NCBI GenBank assembly: GCA_949752795.1
Contig: OX457072.1
Span: forward strand, 2,728,001-2,792,000
DNA length: 64,000 nt
DNA from: Hyperoodon ampullatus
Lineage: Eukaryota > Chordata > Mammalia > Artiodactyla > Ziphiidae
Reading direction: 5' to 3'
Shown: positions 57,729 to 64,000 of the stretch, in pieces
Layout: every line of letters starts with the position of its first letter
Numbering within the stretch: the first letter of the stretch is position 1
Notes under the pieces: generated by a model
Told to the model about the DNA's origin: nothing
The model's input: only the letters and a program-made list of their open reading frames with translations
Database searches by the model: none
Translations under genes and position numbers: made by a program

Positions 57729-58261
57729 TCATACTGGTTTATTTATCCCATCAGCATCCCTCAGGTGAGCAGGATCCTGAACGGTATTTCTGACTCTGTC
57801 AGTGCTCTGGCGCTCCAGCCTCATCTTAATTGGAAAGCAGAAGTCCCTGAAACACCGCTTGAAGTTTTCATCGAGAAAGGCATAGAGAATGGGGTTCAAG
57901 CTGCTGTTGGTGTAGCCTAAGGCGATACAGAAGTAATAGCTGGAGAGCGCAGCCGTGCTGTAGGAGCTGCTGCCCAGGGCCTCTACGAGGATGAAGATGT
58001 GGATGGGGGTCCAGCAGATGACGAAGACCGCCACCACCACCAGGACAAGCCTGGTGATGCGACGGAGGTTGCGGTCTTTCTCTCGGGAGCCGGAAAGGAG
58101 CCGGACGCTTTTTAAGCGCAGGATCATGAGGGTGTAGCAGACGATGATGATGAGGACGGGGATCACAAAGGCAAAGACGAAGACACAGATCTTCATGACG
58201 AGGTCCCACCAGGAGTAGTCGTCGTCCGGGAACTGCAAGGAGCACTCGACAACGTCCATGT
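57729..58261 (-). CDS. OPRK1: OPRK1 kappa-opioid receptor, last coding exon (residues 204-380)
   Basis: This exon encodes the C-terminal half of the kappa-opioid receptor, a Gi/Go-coupled plasma-membrane GPCR for dynorphin peptides. The intron ends in a pyrimidine-rich tract and CAG at 58264-58262, and the exon opens with two bases that complete Asp204. In order it shows extracellular loop 2 with the disulfide Cys210 (VVECSLQF), TM5 with Lys227, intracellular loop 3 ([12 protein letters not shown]), TM6 with CWTPIHIF (Trp287, His291) and Glu297, TM7 with NPILY, helix 8 with the likely palmitoylation Cys345, and a tail ending NKPV before the TGA at 57731-57729. The reading frame is open throughout and the numbering ends at 380, the usual family length. 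Compared with remembered human sequence it differs at V205M, I208V, F225V, I232V, V285I, T302S, H304Y, L348I, M352L, S358D, Y369H, I373A and M376I. Delta and mu receptors differ strongly in loop 2 and the tail, so the paralogue call is firm. Confidence 0.97.
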
Positions 58262-58884
58262 CTGCAGGAGGTGACAAAGCAAAGCCACAAAAGGAACGTC
58301 AATGGTTAGTGCCGTGGCTCCCAAGGGCTTTTAAAATGTGAGTTTTAATGCCTTCGGCTGCAAAGGTGCAATTATGGTGAGACGCTATTACCTGAGGCAG
58401 ATCACCAGTTAGGAATGAATGCCATGCCTATTAACCATGCTATCTTTGCACGTAGAACAATGAAGCCAGAAGGTCACCATTCACTGCTAACAAACGCAAT
58501 GCTACAGAATAAATACGATTAGCCAGCAATACGAATTATCTCGTTGTGGAATGGGTTGACGCGGATGATTTTCAGAAGAGCTAAACTGTTCGTTTATAGC
58601 ATGAGTACTTATTTGCATTTCCATACATTAACAATTCTCCCAGATCAAAGGCTCTGACAATAAAAGCTAGTATCTATTTGTAATAAATGATTAAATATTT
58701 CAAATCTAGCCACTCGATTTAACAAAAGCCAACTTGTCCAAAAAACGTTAAGTGGTTTACAAGAAATCACTATGTGGGTCGATAAAAATTTTTTTAAAAA
58801 TTTGTCTAAATATGACCCAGCTGTTGTGATTTAATAGAACCAATGGTGGTCACTGTGATTGAGAGCATTGTTGAAACATGAGTA

Positions 58885-58990
58885 AATTTTGAAGAAGAAA
58901 GAGAAGGAGGAGGACGAAAAGGAGAAGAAACTAGAAGAGGAGGGGAGGGAAAGGAGGAAGAGAATCACCACCATCATCACCATCATCAAG
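58885..58990. repeat. GA-rich tract followed by CAT/CAC repeats
   Basis: gaagaagaaagagaaggagg ... gaagagaat, then caccaccatcatcaccatca. It lies in the OPRK1 intron and reads as a polypyrimidine tract on the coding (minus) strand. Confidence 0.88.
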
Positions 58991-60059
58991 GAAATTCATA
59001 AATCAGACGCATTTTTTTCTTTTGCCGACATTGACTATGTAACAGGTAAAACGACTGTGTTTATAGGATTACTTAGAAAATGGCTGTATTTGCTCTGCTT
59101 CGTCTCTTTGCTGGACAGTATTCTCTTTGGAGTGGCCATAATATTAGAAAGAGCAGAGACCCAGGCTAAGAACACTTTATAATACAGAACTCCCACTGGA
59201 GGCCTGCTTACCCCTCCCAGACTCCCTTTTCCCCAAGCATCAGCCACTGAGCACAGAGCAGGCTAAACTCTCTTTGTCCTGATTCTTCTTTAGATAAAGG
59301 AATCATGAACAATACTAAGTTATAATTTTTAGAATGAAAATATTTTCTTCTGACACTGGAAAATCCGCTTCAAAAATAGTATAAGAATGTTTTTCAAATA
59401 GTGAAAGAGCTCTATTAGTAGTGTTTTCTAAAACATCTTCATGTGCCCTTAATCATGTATCCCTTAGTAAAACAAAATCTTAGAATTTCGATTAGACATA
59501 CTTTAAAACACAAAGAGTGTAATCATTTTGGCCAATTAATAGAGAGGACTATCTTAGAGTCATTTTCTATCAACTAAATACCATATCAAACCTTTCAATA
59601 GTAAATGAAAGCTCCCAGAATAACTTGTAATTTTTGATTCCCTAAAAAAGCCATGGTCCAAAGTACCATTACTAGGAAGACTCCAAGAAACAAACAAGGA
59701 TCTCTCTTATTTTTTGCTTTAGTGTTTATGGAAATAAGACCAAAGTCATTTTTTAAAAATCATCACTATCATCATAGAAGAAATGCATTTATTAAAGAAC
59801 TTTTTAGGGTGGCACGTTGCTACCTAGCTTCCTTGAAGGTTTTTTCTTTCCTGCTTAACTTTTGTGTGTTCCAACAGTGCCTCTTTCTTGTGGTTGGCCT
59901 CAGCTTAGATGTCACTATAGAGACATTGATACAGAGGCTGACCCATTTGAATAGACCTCTTCCCTGCAATTTATATTTTCTATATATTATACTTATTCTA
60001 TTTTTATCACTGTATGATAACAGAAGCTAGACAGAAACCAGACAGAAGCTCTTGTGTAA

Positions 60060-60185
60060 TAATGTGTTGCCTTTCCTAATGTTTTTCTCTCCATCCAGAA
60101 TGTAAACTACCTTAGGGTAGGTACTCAATCCACCTTGAATAATATTCAGTCCCTGCCACATAGGGAGGCGGGAATATATGGTGTT
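60060..60185 (+). mobile_element. L2 3' region, diverged
   Basis: ctctccatccagaatgtaaa, accttagggtaggtactcaa and cagtccctgccacatag follow the L2 3' UTR order. A similar tip (catgtagtaggagctcaaaa) lies at 60364-60400. Intronic, opposite to OPRK1. Confidence 0.6.
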
Positions 60186-60609
60186 TGAGGAGAATAATTT
60201 GCTAAATAAACAACTTAATACCACAAGGAAACCCTTGAAAATATGGACTCAGTACAGTAGTTATTATGGAAGAAAAACCTGTTAAGATAAGCAAGGCAAC
60301 GTAAGGGCTGATGTTGACAATTTGGAGACATCTTTAAACTCTGAGGATCAGCTTCCTCTCGCATGTAGTAGGAGCTCAAAAAACGTTTAATGAATGGGTG
60401 AAATAATCAACTGCAAGACTTTTACAAGACTTTGGAAAACATCCAGTGATCGAGTTGTAAATATCCTCGGGAATGTCCATGAAGCTGAAATTCTACCTAC
60501 AAGGGGGAAAGGAGAGTACTGAGGCAACCACCAGGGAAATCCAAGTCCAAGCACCGATTTTTATTAAATGTTTGATTTCAGGAAAAAGACTGCATCTTCA
60601 TCTTTAAAG

Positions 60610-61031
60610 ACATATAGAGGCTGAAAGTGAAGGGACAGAAAAAGATATTCAGTGAAAATGGAAACCAAAGGAGAGCAGGAGGAGCTATAGCTACACGTAC
60701 ATCAGACAAAACAGCCTTTGAGGTAAAAACTGTCACAAGAGGCGATTTTACATAATGATAAAAGGGTCAATGCATCAAGAGGATAAACAATGGTAAATAT
60801 ATACGCACCCAACATTGGAGTACCTAAATACATCAAGTATATATAAACAGAACTGAAGGGAGGCATAGACAGCGATACAATAATAGTAGGGGACTACAAT
60901 ATCCCACTTTCAACAATGGGTAGATTATCCAAATAGAAAATCAGTAAAGAAATGGCAGACTTGAAAACATTAAAAATAAAATGAACTCAACAGATATACA
61001 CAAAACATTTCACTCAAGAGCAGCAGAACAG
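60610..61031 (+). mobile_element. L1 ORF2 fragment in OPRK1 intron
   Basis: Sense L1 from the endonuclease/linker region: agacaaaacagcctttgagg, atatatacgcacccaacatt, gtaggggactacaatatccc. It is broken off exactly where the SINE begins and does not resume after it. Confidence 0.8.
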
Positions 61032-61370
61032 GGGCTTCCCTGGTGGTGCAGTGGTTAAGAATCCACCTGCCAATGCAGGGGACATGGGTTCGAGCCCTGG
61101 CCCAGGAAGATCCCACATGCTGCGGAGCAACTAAGCCCATGCACCACAACTGCTGAGCCTGCGCTCTAGAGCCCACGAGCCACAACTACTGAGCCCACGA
61201 GCCACAACTACTGAGCCAGTGCACCTAGAGCCGTGCTCCACAACAAGAGAAGCCACCGCAATGAGAAGCCCGTGCACCGCAACGAAGAGCAGCCCCCACT
61301 CGCCACAACTAGGGAAAGCCTGCGTGCAGCAATGAAGACCCAACGTTGCCAAAAAAAAGAAAAAAAGAAA
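61032..61370 (+). mobile_element. CHR-type SINE, long form, in OPRK1 intron
   Basis: Complete copy from gggcttccctggtggtgcag to acccaacgttgcc and an A/G-rich tail, inserted antisense to OPRK1 next to an L1 fragment. Confidence 0.95.
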
Positions 61371-62430
61371 AATGCCAATGCCAATCAGCTCTGATACAGT
61401 GTGTGGAGATCACCTAAAGTACTCTTCTTGGTCACCCAGGAGTCTTGACATGCAGTGTGACGCACACTCCAAAATGAACACGCTAGCTGGTCTGGAGACA
61501 GTCTTTCATCACATAAACAAAGCCTGCTTCACAAAATAAAAGACACACGGAAAGGATGGAGCCCTCCTACAAGACTACTTTTCTCTCCTTTCTTCCTCTA
61601 TTAGTTTTGCCACACAAACTAATCTTCTGCTGACACTGGGGGCTCTTTTCTTCCATTGTATCTGCACTTGTCCATCTCCAGCACCTCCTTCCTGGAAAAC
61701 CCACAACTATTTTCATTTCCTTTCAAAAAACCTAACTGAAATCCATTTCTTCTAGAATGCCATTTTCTGGCAATGATTACAGGAGTAGTGGTTAAGTCGA
61801 CAAGTATACATAACTATTTACAAGTATAACTGTAAAAATCAATTCTTTGTTTGCCCTGGGAAAAAATCATCCATCTTCTTATGTTATTTAGCCCACTGTT
61901 CTCACCCTCACAGTGCATATGCAGCATCTCCTCTTGAATCTAAGTTATTACGCACCAACCCCTAGGGCTCAGAAGAGTTTCCTGCAATTTTATTTCATGT
62001 GTTGTGTGTATGAAGAAACAAAATCCTGTGTGTAATTAAGCATATTTTAAAGTGCTTCTCTGTTAAAGTTTGGCTTTTCTTAAAATTTACCAAGTATTAT
62101 AACTTAACACTTGCAGTGCTTATGCTGTAAACTCATTTTGTAGTTTAAGAGGAAAAAGATTATGCTTCGTTTAAAAATGTGTACCATGCAGGATAAGCTA
62201 TGATTTTAGCACCTGCCTTTTCACTGCGACCTGGAAAGTCCCTACTTATCTGTACTCACAGGTGTCATGAACCCCCAAAATAAACTGGAGCATTTAGACA
62301 ACTGCTAAAGCAAAAACAGCATTTATAAAGTCCAAAGTGATCATTCTGCTCCCTACCCCAATGAATTTCTATTAAGACCAAAGATATTTTCACAGCTTTA
62401 TCTTCTACAAGTAAAGCTAAGCTCCTAGAG

Positions 62431-62604
62431 CAGTAGTTCTCACCTTGGCTACAGGTCAGAGTCACCTGGGGAGATCTTAAAAATCTTGACACCCAAACTG
62501 TGCCTCAGGTCAATTAAACCAGACCCTCCAGAGTGGGGCCAGGCAGCAGTATTTTCTAACGTACCCAGGTGATTCCAACACACGTCCCATGGTCAGAACC
62601 ACTG
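62431..62604 (+). mobile_element. MER5A-type hAT DNA transposon (non-autonomous)
   Basis: 174 bp with terminal inverted repeats (cagtagttctca and tcagaaccactg), internal gtcagagtcacctggggaga and gtacccaggtgattccaaca. An 8-bp TSD, tcctagag / tcctagaa (one mismatch), lies at 62423-62430 and 62605-62612, as expected for hAT elements. Confidence 0.9.
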
Positions 62605-63189
62605 TCCTAGAAATACAGGGAAAACATCAAATGTCCTGTTTGCATGAGGTAAAAAGTAACGAGTCCAAAATCTGATGGTTTTGCTTCTCTGTACTACCAT
62701 TCATCTGTGAACCTAATTTTGAATGGCCTACACCCAAATGAAGCTGCCATGATATTAACTGCCTGGAGATTAACCCCTAAGGAAAAAGAGTAAATAGCCA
62801 GCATGACTCTAATGGCTTAGGGTGCTTTTCGGGGAGAAAGAAGCGGAGCAAGGAGGTGTATCTTAGAATTGCCAGGACGCAACAAATTGTATTTTAAAAA
62901 TCCACATGACTGTGGTTCCTTATTTCATCCCCACCCCTCCAGATTCCAGTAAGCACTTTCTGAATAGGGGATAGGTTGTGTGTCTGTGTTCTGGTCATGC
63001 CATTATCCCATCCTATGTTTAGATGTGGAAAGGAACACAGAACTGTTTTATTTCTCATCTTCCGTGGATTTAGCATTATATTTCCGTTGGCATTTGGCTT
63101 TCCTTCTATATATGTGGCCTGCTCACTCCCAAATTAAGAGTCTGTGTAATTAGAAGTTATATTCTAAAAAATGAAATGATTTAACCGAA

Positions 63190-63255
63190 TCACTTTGCTG
63201 AACACCTGAAACTAACACAACATTGTAAATCAACTCTACTTCAATAAAAAATTAT
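63190..63255 (+). mobile_element. L1 3' tail close to an OPRK1 splice donor
   Basis: ctttgctgaacacctgaaac, aacacaacattgtaaatcaa and cttcaataaaaaatta are the cetartiodactyl L1 3' terminus. It ends about 62 nt into the intron from the donor at 63318. Confidence 0.8.
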
Positions 63256-63318
63256 TTCTTTTATGAACAATGATAAAATAAACATTTTTTAAAATGAAAT
63301 TTAAAAAGCTGCCCTTAC

Positions 63319-63671
63319 CTTCCCTGACTTTGGTTCCTCCAAGGACTATGGCAGAGATGCCAACAGATGAAGACAGGATCCAAATACAGATGTTGATGAT
63401 CTTTGCCTTCAGGGGCGTGCGGAAGTCGAGAGCCTTGACCGGGTGGCACACAGCGATGTAGCGGTCCACGCTCATCATGGTCAAGGTGAAGATGCTGGTG
63501 AACATGTTGTAGTAGTCGATGGAGATGACGATCTTGCACAGCACATCCCCAAAGGGCCAGGAGTTCATCAGATAGACGGTGCTCTGGAAGGGCATGGTCG
63601 TGGTAACCAAAGCATCTGCCAAAGCCAGGTTAAATATATAGATGTTGGTTGCTGTCTTCATCTTTGTGTAT
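63319..63671 (-). CDS. OPRK1: OPRK1 kappa-opioid receptor, middle coding exon (residues 87-203)
   Basis: This 353 bp internal exon encodes intracellular loop 1 to the start of extracellular loop 2. The acceptor AG is at 63673-63672 after a tcttgtctttt tract; the first base completes the Arg86 codon. The donor GTAAGG starts at 63318, and the last exon base is the first base of the Asp204 codon, so the phase joins correctly to the exon at 58261. Visible features are [19 protein letters not shown] (TM2, with the sodium-site Asp105), Cys131 of the conserved disulfide, the amine-binding Asp138 in TM3 (ISIDYYNMF), the DRY motif (155-157) and TM4. The only difference I see from remembered human sequence is L184I. 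The upstream exon for residues 1-86 is not in this window, so the gene is cut by the window edge, not broken. Confidence 0.97.
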
Positions 63672-64000
63672 CTAAAAGACAAGAAACAAGATTATTTCTC
63701 TCCATCTTCATGTCATACCCATGATGTAAATGTGCCACTGGGTTATTGAATTTGTTTTTCATTCACTTATTCTTGACGTATTCATCATCTAACATGTAAA
63801 AGGACTGTTCTAGACATTAGGGGTAGTAGAAAAATGGGCAAACATTTCTGACTTGATTTAGCTTTTATTCCAGTGCTTTGTTCCAAAATCTATTTAATTT
63901 TAAAAGGGTAAAGAAACGAGTATAGACAGACAGATGAACATACATATAGGTCTTTTCAACAGACTTGCGTGTGATACAGGTCTTTATTTTGTGACTGACA
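63672..64000 (-). other. OPRK1: OPRK1 upstream intron, 3' end only
   Basis: This is the acceptor-side end of the intron preceding the middle coding exon, running off the window edge. Apart from the polypyrimidine tract next to the acceptor, I see no recognizable element. Confidence 0.85.

Larger units (their letters stand above)
58262..63318 (-). other. OPRK1: OPRK1 intron between the last two coding exons
   Basis: The intron is 5057 bp with a GTAAGG donor and a tttgtcacctcctgCAG acceptor. It holds a purine-rich and CAT-repeat tract near 58.9-59.0 kb, an old L2 piece, a broken L1 with a SINE at its right edge, a MER5A element, and a short L1 3' tail about 60 nt inside the donor. The rest, including about 59.2-60.0 and 61.4-62.4 kb, shows nothing I can assign. 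Confidence 0.9.

Noticed and set aside
57868..58302. 144-codon open frame overlapping the last OPRK1 exon in another frame
   Set aside because: It is a shadow of the conserved receptor exon; His/Leu/Arg-rich low-complexity translation with no family.
58889..59182. 97-codon Lys/Glu-rich open frame in the OPRK1 intron
   Set aside because: The charged start is the GA-rich simple repeat, and the rest is unrelated intron sequence.
63315..63539. 74-codon frame over the middle OPRK1 exon
   Set aside because: Out-of-frame shadow of the real exon, which has matching splice sites and GPCR motifs.

Overview
This is a 64 kb piece of a mammalian nuclear genome, most likely from a cetacean (whale or dolphin). 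The main evidence is about fifteen CHR-type tRNA(Glu)-derived SINEs of the kind that starts gggcttccctggtggcgcag. They occur as a ~215 bp form ending in 'gtaccgc' plus poly(A) and as a ~340-400 bp form ending in (AAAT)n, and many still have clean target-site duplications (TSDs). L1 3' ends of the cetartiodactyl type are also present, and I see no ruminant BovB or Bov-tA elements.

The only gene I can support is OPRK1 (kappa-opioid receptor), on the minus strand at the right end. Its last two coding exons lie at 63319-63671 and 57729-58261, joined by a 5057 bp intron. Both splice junctions can be read to the base, and the exons give residues 87-380 of a 380-residue class A GPCR. The first coding exon lies beyond position 64000. 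A plausible 3' UTR runs from 57728 down to two overlapping AATAAA signals at 54390-54400.

Positions 1 to ~54370 look like a gene desert downstream of OPRK1. It is layered with ancient MIR, L2, MER5 and MLT1/ERVL remnants, several old ERV-type LTRs, L1 fragments of mixed age, and the younger SINEs. Some insertions are nested and can be put in order: a 685 bp solo LTR inside a short SINE, an LTR inside an L2, L2 pieces inside MIRs, and SINEs inside L1s. A decayed ERVL-like pol remnant (RNase H to integrase part) lies at about 35.0-36.4 kb. A G-rich, CpG-rich island with strong quadruplex-forming runs sits at about 46.4-46.6 kb.

I found no prokaryotic-type operons, CRISPR arrays, authentic tRNA or rRNA genes, or intact transposon ORFs. 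No new biological system is apparent. The points most worth following up are the receptor's C-terminal tail (aspartate where human has the phosphosite Ser358), the receptor's 3' UTR structure, and a few odd composite retroelement insertions. Repeat family names are from memory of consensus sequences, not from a database search; boundaries of ancient elements are approximate.
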